Assembly: GCA_947505995.1 (NCBI GenBank) | Contig: CANNNB010000069.1 | Location: forward strand, 1-10,551 | Origin: Comamonadaceae bacterium | GTDB taxonomy: Bacteria; Pseudomonadota; Gammaproteobacteria; Burkholderiales; Burkholderiaceae | Direction: 5' to 3' | DNA length: 10,551 bases | Shown: piece after piece, positions 1-6,938 of the stretch | How the letters are laid out: every line of letters begins with the position of its first letter | Numbering within the stretch: position 1 is the first letter of the stretch | The notes under the pieces: model-generated | What the model was told of the DNA's origin: nothing | The model's input: only the letters and a program-made list of their open reading frames with translations | Databases searched by the model: none | Translations under genes and position numbers: made by a program

Positions 1-645
1 AAACACTTTGTGTTGTTGTCTGCCATTTGCGTGCAAAAACCTTTGCTCACGTTTCAGCATGCCAAACTGGCTTTTGAAGACGCTTTGGTGAAATCGGGCA
101 TGCGTTATGCCATCGTCAGGCCCACCGCATTTTTTAAATCGCTGTGCGGTCAAATTGAACGGGTTCGCAAAGGCAAACCTTTTTTGCTGTTTGGCAATGG
201 CCAACTGACGGCCTGCAAACCCATCAGCGACCCAGATCTGGGCAACTACTTGGCGCAATGCGTCAGTGACCCTGCGCTGCACAATCGAATTCTGCCCATT
301 GGCGGCCCAGGCCCCGCCATCACACCCCTGCAGCAAGGCGAATACTTGTTTTCATTGCTAGGCAAACCGCCCAAGTACAGCCATGTGCCGGTCAAAATGA
401 TGGACCTCATCATTGGCGCTTTGTCTTTGTTGGGACACCTCATGCCGCCTTTGGCCAACAAAGCTGAATTGGCACGCATTGGGCGCTACTACGCCACCGA
501 ATCGATGTTGGTCTGGGATGATGCCCAAGGCCGCTACGATGCCGATGCCACGCCTTCAACTGGACAGGAAACGCTGTGGGACTGCTACCAAGGCTTGGTC
601 AGCGGCAAAACGTCTTTAGAACGCGGCGATCACGCGGTTTTTTGA
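1..645 (+). CDS. bciA: Divinyl (proto)chlorophyllide a 8-vinyl reductase BciA, C-terminal part
   Basis: Partial gene: the frame is open from base 1, so the true start lies outside the window, and the internal GTG at base 10 is not a start. The 214 visible residues match from memory the C-terminal two thirds of the BciA/plant DVR family, NADPH-dependent atypical short-chain reductases that reduce the C8 vinyl group of divinyl (proto)chlorophyllide during (bacterio)chlorophyll synthesis. Matching blocks include SAICVQKPLL near the start with a following FQxAKLxFE, then IVRPTAFFKS, ACKPISDPDL, LPIGGPGPAITPLQQGE and IGRYYATESML, in the family order. The protein ends about where the plant enzyme does, so the C-terminus is intact. 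I know no other role for this family, so the gene implies (bacterio)chlorophyll synthesis. A 7-bp inverted repeat starts at its stop codon. No other pigment gene is visible, so membership of a photosynthesis cluster to the left cannot be judged. Confidence 0.9.
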   Translation, partial: KHFVLLSAICVQKPLLTFQHAKLAFEDALVKSGMRYAIVRPTAFFKSLCGQIERVRKGKPFLLFGNGQLTACKPISDPDLGNYLAQCVSDPALHNRILPIGGPGPAITPLQQGEYLFSLLGKPPKYSHVPVKMMDLIIGALSLLGHLMPPLANKAELARIGRYYATESMLVWDDAQGRYDADATPSTGQETLWDCYQGLVSGKTSLERGDHAVF

Positions 646-664
646 GTCTGCCAGCGACAGACTC
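644..664 (+). terminator. Perfect 7-bp inverted repeat after bciA; weak terminator or operator
   Basis: GAGTCTG (644-650) and CAGACTC (658-664) are exact reverse complements around a 7-base loop. The left arm begins within the bciA stop codon. The downstream run (GGCTTCTTTA) is only moderately T-rich, so as a Rho-independent terminator it would be weak. The right half overlaps the candidate uvrA -35 at 654-659, so the dyad could instead be a protein-binding site. It is not a canonical LexA box, which needs CTGT-N8-ACAG; here the CTG and CAG are separated by 7 bases rather than 10. Confidence 0.4.
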
Positions 665-682
665 GGCTTCTTTAGCGATAAT
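654..682 (+). promoter_or_regulatory. Candidate sigma-70 promoter of uvrA
   Basis: GCGACA at 654-659 (4 of 6 to TTGACA), a 17-base spacer, then GATAAT at 677-682 (5 of 6 to TATAAT). Transcription would begin around 688-691, essentially on the proposed TTG start at 691. Either the message is nearly leaderless or the true uvrA start is further downstream. Confidence 0.45.
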
Positions 683-690
683 CGAGGGTT

Positions 691-3600
691 TTGTCTGACA
701 CCTCAATTTTGAACGCACCCCACGCCCCCGCAAGTCTCACTGATCTGGAAGCCGCCAGGGAAAAAGTTCGCCTGTTAGAAGCCGCTTTGGCAGCGGCACG
801 GCGCGAGGCGGGTGTCTCTACAAGCGACAGCCCACAAGATGGGGCTTATTTGGCCAGCGCCCTTCGCCAAACGCACATCAGCGTTCGGGGTGCCCGGACT
901 CACAACCTCAAAAACATCGACCTCGATATTCCGCGTAACCAACTGGTGGTGATCACTGGCCTCAGCGGTTCTGGCAAATCGAGCTTGGCCTTTGACACCC
1001 TGTATGCCGAGGGTCAACGCCGTTATGTCGAAAGTTTGTCGGCTTACGCCCGCCAGTTTTTGCAACTGATGGACAAGCCTGATGTCGATTTGATTGAGGG
1101 CCTGTCGCCCGCTATTTCCATCGAACAAAAAGCCACCAGCCACAACCCGCGCTCCACCGTAGGCACCGTGACCGAAATTCACGACTACTTGCGCTTGCTG
1201 TTTGCACGCGCTGGCACCCCTTACTGCCCTGATCACAACTTGGCGCTTCAAGCGCAAACCGTGAGCCAAATGGTCGACGCCGTTTTGGAGTTGCCCGAAG
1301 ACACGCGACTCATGATCGTGGCGCCCATTGCACGCGAACGCAAAGGCGAATTTGAAAAAGTTTTTGAGCAAATGCAAGCTTTGGGTTATGTGCGCTTTCG
1401 CATCAATGGTCAAACTTATGAAGTAGAAGATTTGCCTACGCTTAAGAAAACTGAAAAGCACGACATCGATGTGGTGGTCGACCGTCTCAAAATTCGCCAC
1501 GAAGCAGAAGCGCCCGCGCGCGATGCACTGCGTCAGCGCATTGCCGAAAGTTTTGAAGCCGCCTTAAGACTGGCAGAACAGCGTGCTATCGCCGTTGAAA
1601 TGGACACAAGCATAGAACACATGTTCAACGCCAAGTTTGCCTGTCCTGTTTGCCATTACTCGATTGCAGAACTTGAACCACGTTTGTTCTCGTTCAACTC
1701 GCCCATGGGCGCTTGCACCACTTGCGATGGTCTAGGTACAACCGAAGTGTTTGACATTGATCGCGTGGTGGCCTTTCCCAGTTTGAGCTTGGCCAGTGGC
1801 GCCATCAAGGGCTGGGACAGGCGCAATGGTTTTTACTTCAGCATGCTCGAGAGTTTGGCCAAGCATTACGCTTTTGATGTGGAGGCACCCTTTGAATCTC
1901 TGTCCGACGCAGTGCGTCACAGCATCTTGTGGGGCTCCGGCGAAGAAGACATCAAGTTCAGTTACATCATGGAGTCGGGCGCTTCCAAGGGCAAAAAGGT
2001 TTCCAAGAAGCACCCCTTCGAAGGCATCATTCCCAACCTCACTCGCAGGTACAAAGAAACTGATTCCAGTGTGGTGCGCGAAGACTTGGCGCGCATGCGC
2101 AGTCACCATGCTTGCGCAGATTGCAAGGGCACGCGTTTGCGCCGCGAAGCGCGCCATGTGCGGGTCGGTGAGGGTGCGCAAGCGCGCGCTATTTATGAAG
2201 TCAACCATGTCACTTTAGGAGAAGCCCAAAGCTACTTCCAAAGCTTGAAGCTGCATGGCGCCAAGGCCGAGATTGCCGACAAAGTGGTGTATGAAATCGG
2301 CTCGCGTTTGAAGTTCTTGAACGATGTGGGGCTGAACTATTTAAGCCTTGACCGCAGTGCCGACACGCTCTCGGGCGGCGAATCACAACGCATTCGATTG
2401 GCCAGCCAAATTGGCTCGGGCCTCACGGGCGTGATGTATGTATTAGACGAGCCCAGCATTGGTTTGCACCAACGCGACAACGATCGCCTGATTGGCACGC
2501 TCAAACATTTGCGCGACATTGGCAACAGCGTGCTGGTGGTGGAGCACGACGAAGACATGATTCGCATTGCCGACCATGTGATTGACATGGGACCGGGCGC
2601 GGGCGTGCACGGCGGGCGTGTGATGGCGCAAGGTACTTGCGCCGATATTTTGCAAGCACCTGATTCATTGACGGGCCAATATTTGTCGGGCCGAAAAACC
2701 ATTGCTGTCCCCGACAAACGCCATGCGCCAGGCAAAGACTTTATTGAAATTGTGGGCGCACAAGGCCACAATTTGAAAAACGTGCGCGCGGCATTTCCTG
2801 TCGGACTTTTGACCTGCGTCACAGGGGTGTCGGGCTCAGGCAAATCCACCTTGGTCAACGAAACTCTGTACACCGCAGCAGCGCGCAGTATTCACCGGGC
2901 ACACGATGAACCTGCAGCGCATGAAGACATTTTGGGGCTTTACCATTTCGACAAGGTGATCAACGTTGACCAGTCTCCCATTGGCCGCACACCGCGCAGC
3001 AACCCTGCCACTTACACCGGCATGTTCACGCACATTCGCGACCTGATGACAGAGGTGCCCGCAGCGCGCGAACGCGGGTATGGTCCCGGTCGCTTCAGCT
3101 TTAACGTCAGCGCATCTAACGGCGGAGGACGTTGCGAAGCATGTCAAGGCGACGGCATGGTGAAAGTCGAAATGCACTTCTTGCCCGATGTGTACGTGCC
3201 TTGCGATGTGTGTCACGGCCAACGTTACAACCGCGAAACTTTGGAAATCTTGTACAAAGGCAAAAACATTGCGCAAATGCTAGATATGACGGTAGAAACG
3301 GCGTTTGAATTTTTCAATGCCGTGCCGACCATTGCGCGAAAACTGCAAACTTTGCTCGATGTGGGTTTGAGTTATATCCGCTTGGGCCAAGCCGCCACCA
3401 CCTTGTCGGGTGGTGAGGCACAACGCGTGAAGTTGGCGCTGGAATTGTCCAAGCGCGACACCGGCCGCACGCTTTACATTTTGGACGAACCAACCACCGG
3501 TTTGCACTTTGCCGACATTGCCTTGCTGCTCAAAGTCTTGCACCAACTGCGCGATGCGGGTAACACCATTGTGGTCATTGAGCACAACCTCGATGTGATC

Positions 3601-3744
3601 AAAACCGCCGATTGGTTGATCGACATGGGCCCCGAAGGCGGCTCGGGTGGTGGTACGGTGGTCGGTGTAGGTACGCCCGAAACGCTGGCAAAAAATCCTG
3701 CCAGCTTTACGGGTCGCTACTTAAAGCGTTTGCTTGAAAAATAA
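691..3744 (+). CDS. uvrA: Excinuclease ABC subunit A (UvrA)
   Basis: Damage-recognition ATPase of nucleotide excision repair; it dimerises, loads UvrB on lesions and then leaves. Both ABC modules are complete. Module 1: Walker [10 protein letters not shown] (90-98), zinc cysteines C318/C321 and C342/C345, a further CxxC at 475/478, signature LSGGES (560-565) and Walker [11 protein letters not shown] (584-593). Module 2: Walker [10 protein letters not shown] (712-720), zinc cysteines C815/C818 and C838/C841, signature LSGGEA (905-910) and Walker [10 protein letters not shown] (931-939). At 1017 residues it is longer than the 940 of E. coli. The main difference is about 60 extra N-terminal residues before the conserved [15 protein letters not shown] block; the extension includes a charged, heptad-like helix around 17-41. 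A four-residue insertion (SASN, 807-810) precedes the second zinc module. The TTG start is uncertain: a GAGGG at 684-688 is too close, and TTG codons at 709, 787 and 850 are alternatives. Its TAA directly abuts the pyrF stop. Confidence 0.96.
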   Translation: MSDTSILNAPHAPASLTDLEAAREKVRLLEAALAAARREAGVSTSDSPQDGAYLASALRQTHISVRGARTHNLKNIDLDIPRNQLVVITGLSGSGKSSLAFDTLYAEGQRRYVESLSAYARQFLQLMDKPDVDLIEGLSPAISIEQKATSHNPRSTVGTVTEIHDYLRLLFARAGTPYCPDHNLALQAQTVSQMVDAVLELPEDTRLMIVAPIARERKGEFEKVFEQMQALGYVRFRINGQTYEVEDLPTLKKTEKHDIDVVVDRLKIRHEAEAPARDALRQRIAESFEAALRLAEQRAIAVEMDTSIEHMFNAKFACPVCHYSIAELEPRLFSFNSPMGACTTCDGLGTTEVFDIDRVVAFPSLSLASGAIKGWDRRNGFYFSMLESLAKHYAFDVEAPFESLSDAVRHSILWGSGEEDIKFSYIMESGASKGKKVSKKHPFEGIIPNLTRRYKETDSSVVREDLARMRSHHACADCKGTRLRREARHVRVGEGAQARAIYEVNHVTLGEAQSYFQSLKLHGAKAEIADKVVYEIGSRLKFLNDVGLNYLSLDRSADTLSGGESQRIRLASQIGSGLTGVMYVLDEPSIGLHQRDNDRLIGTLKHLRDIGNSVLVVEHDEDMIRIADHVIDMGPGAGVHGGRVMAQGTCADILQAPDSLTGQYLSGRKTIAVPDKRHAPGKDFIEIVGAQGHNLKNVRAAFPVGLLTCVTGVSGSGKSTLVNETLYTAAARSIHRAHDEPAAHEDILGLYHFDKVINVDQSPIGRTPRSNPATYTGMFTHIRDLMTEVPAARERGYGPGRFSFNVSASNGGGRCEACQGDGMVKVEMHFLPDVYVPCDVCHGQRYNRETLEILYKGKNIAQMLDMTVETAFEFFNAVPTIARKLQTLLDVGLSYIRLGQAATTLSGGEAQRVKLALELSKRDTGRTLYILDEPTTGLHFADIALLLKVLHQLRDAGNTIVVIEHNLDVIKTADWLIDMGPEGGSGGGTVVGVGTPETLAKNPASFTGRYLKRLLEK

Positions 3745-4587
3745 TTAGGCTTGCGCGGCAGCTTTCAAAACATCGCGCGTGCGAATGGCTTCTTTTCGTG
3801 CTGCTTGCGCAAAATCATCACCCGATGACGCATACAAAATAGCGCGCGATGAACTCACGATGACTGCGCCCGTTGTCACGCCTTGGCTTTGCCTGTAACC
3901 GGCTTTGATGGTGGCCACAGCATCGCCGCCTTGTGCGCCAACGCCCGGAATGAGCAAAGGCAAGGTCGGTGCCAAACTTCGCACACGTTCAATTTCTGCA
4001 GGGTACGTGGCACCCACCACCAAACCCAGTTGACCGTTCAAGTTCCAAGGACCTTGGGCCAATTTTGCAACGTGTTCGTACAACAAAGGCTGCCCTTCCA
4101 CAGAAGCCAAACGTTGGTTTTGTAAATCATCACCCCCGGGATTGGATGTGCGGCACAACAAGAACGCACCTTTGCCGTGGTGTTTCAAATAAGGCTGAAC
4201 AGAATCAAAGCCCATGAAGGGCGACAGCGTGACAGCATCAGCGCCATAACGCTCAAAGGCTTCTATGGCGTATTGCTCCGCTGTGGCGCCAATGTCGCCG
4301 CGCTTGGCATCCAAAATGACGGGCACATGGGGCGCATGACGGCGCATGTGTTGCATGAGTTTTTCCAATTGATCTTCTGCACGGTGTGCGGCAAAGTACG
4401 CAATTTGGGGCTTGAAGGAAATGGCCAAGTCGGCCGTGGCATCGACAATCTGCGCGCAAAAATCGAAGATCTTGCTAGCGTCACCCTTCATGCCAGCGGG
4501 AAACTTGCCGGGTTCAGGGTCGAGGCCCACACACAACAGGGAGCCGTTTTGGCGCTCAGCGCCTTGCAGTTGTTCTAAGAAGGTCAT
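3745..4587 (-). CDS. pyrF: Orotidine 5'-phosphate decarboxylase (PyrF), type 2
   Basis: Cytoplasmic decarboxylase converting OMP to UMP, the last step of de novo pyrimidine synthesis. The 280 residues fit the longer type 2 branch of the family rather than the E. coli form of about 245. Visible landmarks: [14 protein letters not shown] (17-30) with the early substrate-binding Asp; SFKPQIAYF (57-65) with a conserved Lys; the catalytic DAKRGD loop with D93, K95 and D98; [10 protein letters not shown] (145-154); and the phosphate-binding segments GVGAQGGD (215-222) and SSSRAI (245-250) with R248. The ATG start gives the N-terminus expected for this branch. The six bases before it are CCAGCC, with no Shine-Dalgarno. 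A -10-like TAAAAT ends six bases upstream, so transcription may begin on the start codon. The gene stands alone, convergent with uvrA (stop codons adjacent) and divergent from an EamA permease. Confidence 0.95.
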   Translation of the reverse strand: MTFLEQLQGAERQNGSLLCVGLDPEPGKFPAGMKGDASKIFDFCAQIVDATADLAISFKPQIAYFAAHRAEDQLEKLMQHMRRHAPHVPVILDAKRGDIGATAEQYAIEAFERYGADAVTLSPFMGFDSVQPYLKHHGKGAFLLCRTSNPGGDDLQNQRLASVEGQPLLYEHVAKLAQGPWNLNGQLGLVVGATYPAEIERVRSLAPTLPLLIPGVGAQGGDAVATIKAGYRQSQGVTTGAVIVSSSRAILYASSGDDFAQAARKEAIRTRDVLKAAAQA

Positions 4588-4593
4588 GGCTGG

Positions 4594-4622
4594 ATTTTAA
4601 TGGCTCATGCTACAAGACCCAA
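4594..4622 (-). promoter_or_regulatory. Candidate promoter of pyrF giving a leaderless mRNA
   Basis: On the minus strand, TTGGGT (4622-4617; 3 of 6 to TTGACA) and TAAAAT (4599-4594; 5 of 6 to TATAAT) are separated by exactly 17 bases. Only six bases lie between the -10 and the pyrF ATG, which puts the expected transcription start at or next to the A of the start codon. Confidence 0.5.
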
Positions 4623-4650
4623 GCTCACGGCCTTTTCCATCATTTGAGAC

Positions 4651-4656
4651 TAAGAT
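4651..4656 (+). promoter_or_regulatory. -10-like hexamer before the EamA permease gene
   Basis: TAAGAT (4 of 6 to TATAAT) ends seven bases before the preferred ATG at 4664. No convincing -35 is seen at 15-19 bases upstream, so this is weak when taken alone. It is listed because it repeats the geometry seen at the other first-in-unit genes of the window. Confidence 0.25.
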
Positions 4657-4663
4657 CGGTCAC

Positions 4664-5569
4664 ATGCATTCACTCACAAAACGCCAATGGGTGATCTTGG
4701 CGCTTCTCACCGTCATTTGGGGCCTGAACTGGCCTGTTTTGAAACTTGGCGTCACAGGTTACCCACCCCTGACCTTTCGGATGCTTTGCTTGATCATTGG
4801 CACACCTGTGTTGGGATTGGGCCTTTTGGCCATGAAGGTCCCTTTTCGAATTCCGAGGCAGTATTGGCGTGAATTGTTGGTTCTGTCCATATTCAACATG
4901 TTCATTTGGCACGCCTTGATCATCTTGGCGGTGCAGTACTTGTCCAGTGGCAGGTCAGCCATTTTGGGTTACACCATGCCCATCTTTTCAGCCCTGATCG
5001 GTGCGTTTGTCTTTCAAAACCAGTTGTCCAAGCGCGCTTGGGGTGGTGTGTTTGCTGCGGCGCTTGGGGTGGTCCTTTTGCTTTGGCACGAGTTGGCCAA
5101 CCTCTCTGGCAAACCTGTGGGCGTGCTGTTGGCCTTGGTGGCTGCCAGCACTTGGGCCTTGGGCACACAAATGCTGCGCAGAACCACCATTCCTTTGCCA
5201 ACCCTCACCTTGTCTTTCTGGATGACCGCATTGACGACCTTGGTCTTGGCGGTCTTGGCCTTTGTATTTGAATCTGATAGATGGCAAGAGCCAACACCCA
5301 CGCATTGGGTTGCCATTATTTTCAACGCCTTCTTGGTGTTTGGCTTTGCGCACGCCGCTTGGTTTTATTTGGCACGCGGTTTACCGCCCGTGGCCTCGAC
5401 TTTGAGTGTCATGATGATTCCCATTTTGGGTGTGTTCAGCGGCGCTTGGGCCTTGAATGAAATACTGCATTGGCAAGACTGGACGGCAATGGGGTTGATG
5501 GTGGTTTCGATTGCCAGCGTGCTATGGCCATCAAAGCCTGCGAACGACATCAAAACTGAAGAAGCCTAA
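4664..5569 (+). CDS. DMT superfamily permease with two EamA domains
   Basis: Inner-membrane transporter of the drug/metabolite family, 301 residues with about ten hydrophobic helices in two EamA repeats (roughly 8-141 and 152-288). The first helix carries the family-typical WGLNWPVLK (19-27) and a short basic segment precedes it. The second repeat ends with the usual helix pair around GVFSGAWALNE, which resembles the typical 'GxxxG(A)xxLGE' region. Substrates of such proteins (amino acids, nucleotides, drugs, other metabolites) cannot be read from sequence. Start choice: an ATG at 4607 is in frame and adds 19 polar residues (MLQDPSSRPF...), but the ATG at 4664 gives the normal family N-terminus and leaves 76 bases to the divergent pyrF. 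No Shine-Dalgarno is evident at either start. The C-terminal tail after the last helix is short and acidic. It converges on the glycosylase gene 40 bases downstream. Confidence 0.85.
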   Translation: MHSLTKRQWVILALLTVIWGLNWPVLKLGVTGYPPLTFRMLCLIIGTPVLGLGLLAMKVPFRIPRQYWRELLVLSIFNMFIWHALIILAVQYLSSGRSAILGYTMPIFSALIGAFVFQNQLSKRAWGGVFAAALGVVLLLWHELANLSGKPVGVLLALVAASTWALGTQMLRRTTIPLPTLTLSFWMTALTTLVLAVLAFVFESDRWQEPTPTHWVAIIFNAFLVFGFAHAAWFYLARGLPPVASTLSVMMIPILGVFSGAWALNEILHWQDWTAMGLMVVSIASVLWPSKPANDIKTEEA

Positions 5570-5589
5570 GTCAACGCAATAGATTTAGC

Positions 5590-5615
5590 GATTGAAGCTT
5601 CATTCAATTTCAATC
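5590..5615. terminator. AT-rich inverted repeats between convergent genes
   Basis: GATTGAA (5590-5596) can pair either with the nearer TTCAAT (5603-5608; six pairs, six-base loop) or with the further TTCAATC (5609-5615; seven pairs). The second option overlaps the stop codon of the glycosylase gene. The element sits in the 40-base gap where the EamA gene and the glycosylase gene converge, so a bidirectional terminator role is plausible. The stem is AT-rich and has no T-run on either side, so any termination would be weak. Confidence 0.3.
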
Positions 5616-6437
5616 ACTTGATGGCCTGACCAAACTGGCAGCCAAACACAAATCAGCCCATGCCTTGGCTTTGTCGGCCTGATTGCGCAACAAGTAAGCA
5701 GGTGGGTAGGTCACCACCACAGGGACCCCCTTGAAGCTTTGCACTTGTGAGCGCAATTTGCCCAACGGCTCAGCACTTTGCAACAGTGCCAGCGCAGCCG
5801 TTCTGCCCATGGCCAATATCACTTTGGGTTGGACCAGGGCAACTTGCCGTGCCAAATATGTGCCGCAATGTGACACCTCCAATTGGCTGGCATTGCGGCC
5901 AACGGGGGTTCGACATTTCAAAGCGTGGGTTAAATAAACTTGCGCACGTGTGAGACTGAGCGCCTTCAACATGTTGTCCAACAATTGACCGGCCGGTCCC
6001 GCAAAACTTCGCGCCTCATTGTCTTCCTCTTCCCCAGGCGCATCGCCCACAATCATCCAATCGGCTGTCGCCAAGCCTTCTCCCAAAATAGCTTGCTGAC
6101 GAGATTGGCTCAAGCCACAACCTGTGCAAGTGGCAACTGCAGGCTGCAGTTGCGCCCAATCCATGCTGGCAATGCCGGCTGGCAATTGCGAAATATCGAC
6201 AATAGGGACTGAGAGCAACTGGGGTGCACTGGCAACTGGTACGGATACAGATGCGTCAACAGGCGGCGTTTCAGGTGCTGTAACTTGTGCAAGCTTGGAA
6301 GCCTTTGCAGGCACAGCGCTTGCCGTTTGCGGCATCCAAACACGCACACCCATTTCCGCCAACATGGCGCGTTGGCGCTCGTCCAATTCAAAACGCGTGG
6401 CGCTCTCGCCCATAGGAACAGTTGAGTCTTCAGTCAT
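5610..6437 (-). CDS. Family-4-type uracil-DNA glycosylase with altered motifs
   Basis: Predicted iron-sulfur uracil-DNA glycosylase, which removes uracil from DNA to begin base excision repair. The catalytic domain occupies about 98-268. Four candidate [4Fe-4S] cysteines are present (C104, C107, C175, C191), as are motif 1 GDAPGEEED (131-139), a PAGQLLDNML segment (148-157) and MGRTAALALL (210-219). Two motifs deviate. The usual TNxxKCRPP reads THALKCRTP (170-178), with His171 for Asn, and the usual TYHPAxLLR reads TYPPAYLLR (243-251), with Pro245 for His. Uracil-excising activity is therefore uncertain. The first ~95 residues are a short conserved-looking start (FELDERQRAMLAEMGVRVW, 16-34) plus an Ala/Pro/Val-rich linker. 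The ATG lies three bases after the rimI stop and has no good Shine-Dalgarno, so translation is probably coupled. It is the last gene of the leftward operon. Confidence 0.85.
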   Translation of the reverse strand: MTEDSTVPMGESATRFELDERQRAMLAEMGVRVWMPQTASAVPAKASKLAQVTAPETPPVDASVSVPVASAPQLLSVPIVDISQLPAGIASMDWAQLQPAVATCTGCGLSQSRQQAILGEGLATADWMIVGDAPGEEEDNEARSFAGPAGQLLDNMLKALSLTRAQVYLTHALKCRTPVGRNASQLEVSHCGTYLARQVALVQPKVILAMGRTAALALLQSAEPLGKLRSQVQSFKGVPVVVTYPPAYLLRNQADKAKAWADLCLAASLVRPSSD

Positions 6438-6440
6438 TGC

Positions 6441-6938
6441 TTAGGCTTTAAGGGACATGCTCATGACCACCGCAGACTCTCGGGTGGTTCTACCTGCAGG
6501 ATAGTAATCTTTTCTCAAACCCACTTGTTGAAAGCCAAAACTTTGGTACAAATTCAAAGCGGGTGCATTGCTTTCACGCACTTCAAGCCACAGCCAGCTT
6601 GCACCCTTGGCTTGAGACCACAGGCGCAAAGACTGCATCAAACAGCGCGCCCATCCTTGACGCTGAAATGCTGGCGCCACCGTGATGTTGAGCAAATGAA
6701 CTTCGTCAATGACCTGCATGGCTACAAAGTAGCCCACCAATTGCTCACCAGCCACCAAGCGGTGCGCCACATAACCGGCCATTAAGGCATCTTTGAAATT
6801 GCCCAAAGTCCAGGCGTGGCTGTAAGCCGATTGTTCAACCGCCACCACCGCTTCTAAGTCGGCCTCGGTCATGGTGAGCAGCTCCACCTGGGTCTCAGGC
6901 GTGAGCATTTGCTTGAGTTCGGGCGGCCACAGGTTCAT
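6441..6938 (-). CDS. rimI: Ribosomal protein S18-alanine N-acetyltransferase (RimI-like)
   Basis: GNAT-fold acetyltransferase that in characterised members acetylates the N-terminal alanine of ribosomal protein S18. The acetyl-CoA loop follows the ITVAPAFQRQGWARCL strand-turn-helix (85-100), with the RQGWA pyrophosphate-binding turn. LEVRESNAPALNLYQSFGF (119-137) is the RimI-specific stretch, and E119 and Y131 correspond to the proposed catalytic Glu and Tyr of the enterobacterial enzyme. At 165 residues it is slightly longer than E. coli RimI (148); the extra part is the N-terminus, and the conserved fold begins near residue 23. The ATG at 6938 overlaps the tsaB stop (shared ATGA), which supports this start and translational coupling. 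Co-location with tsaB is common in bacteria and strengthens the assignment over other GNAT roles. Confidence 0.88.
   Translation of the reverse strand: MNLWPPELKQMLTPETQVELLTMTEADLEAVVAVEQSAYSHAWTLGNFKDALMAGYVAHRLVAGEQLVGYFVAMQVIDEVHLLNITVAPAFQRQGWARCLMQSLRLWSQAKGASWLWLEVRESNAPALNLYQSFGFQQVGLRKDYYPAGRTTRESAVVMSMSLKA

Noticed and set aside
617..642. CGCG-loop-CGCG followed by six Ts at the end of bciA as an intrinsic terminator
   Set aside because: The stem is only four pairs and lies inside the coding sequence; too weak to call.
10..645. GTG at base 10 as the start of bciA
   Set aside because: The frame is open to base 1 and the upstream codons (KHF) match the family, so the gene simply enters from the left.
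646..660. LexA box before uvrA
   Set aside because: CTG and CAG half sites are present but separated by 7 rather than 10 bases, and the fourth consensus base on the left arm is missing.
775..1500. Long antisense reading frame (241 codons) within uvrA
   Set aside because: It lies entirely opposite conserved UvrA codons and its product has no recognisable features; it is a shadow of uvrA codon bias. The same holds for the minus-strand frames at 1732-2208, 2337-2873 and 2836-3276.
4177..4578. Plus-strand frames opposite pyrF (e.g. 133 codons)
   Set aside because: They are the complement of a well-supported pyrF and have no start signals or recognisable content.
4607..4663. Upstream ATG giving a 320-residue EamA permease
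   Set aside because: The added 19 residues are polar and unlike family N-termini; the ATG at 4664 begins directly before the first helix. The longer form is not excluded.
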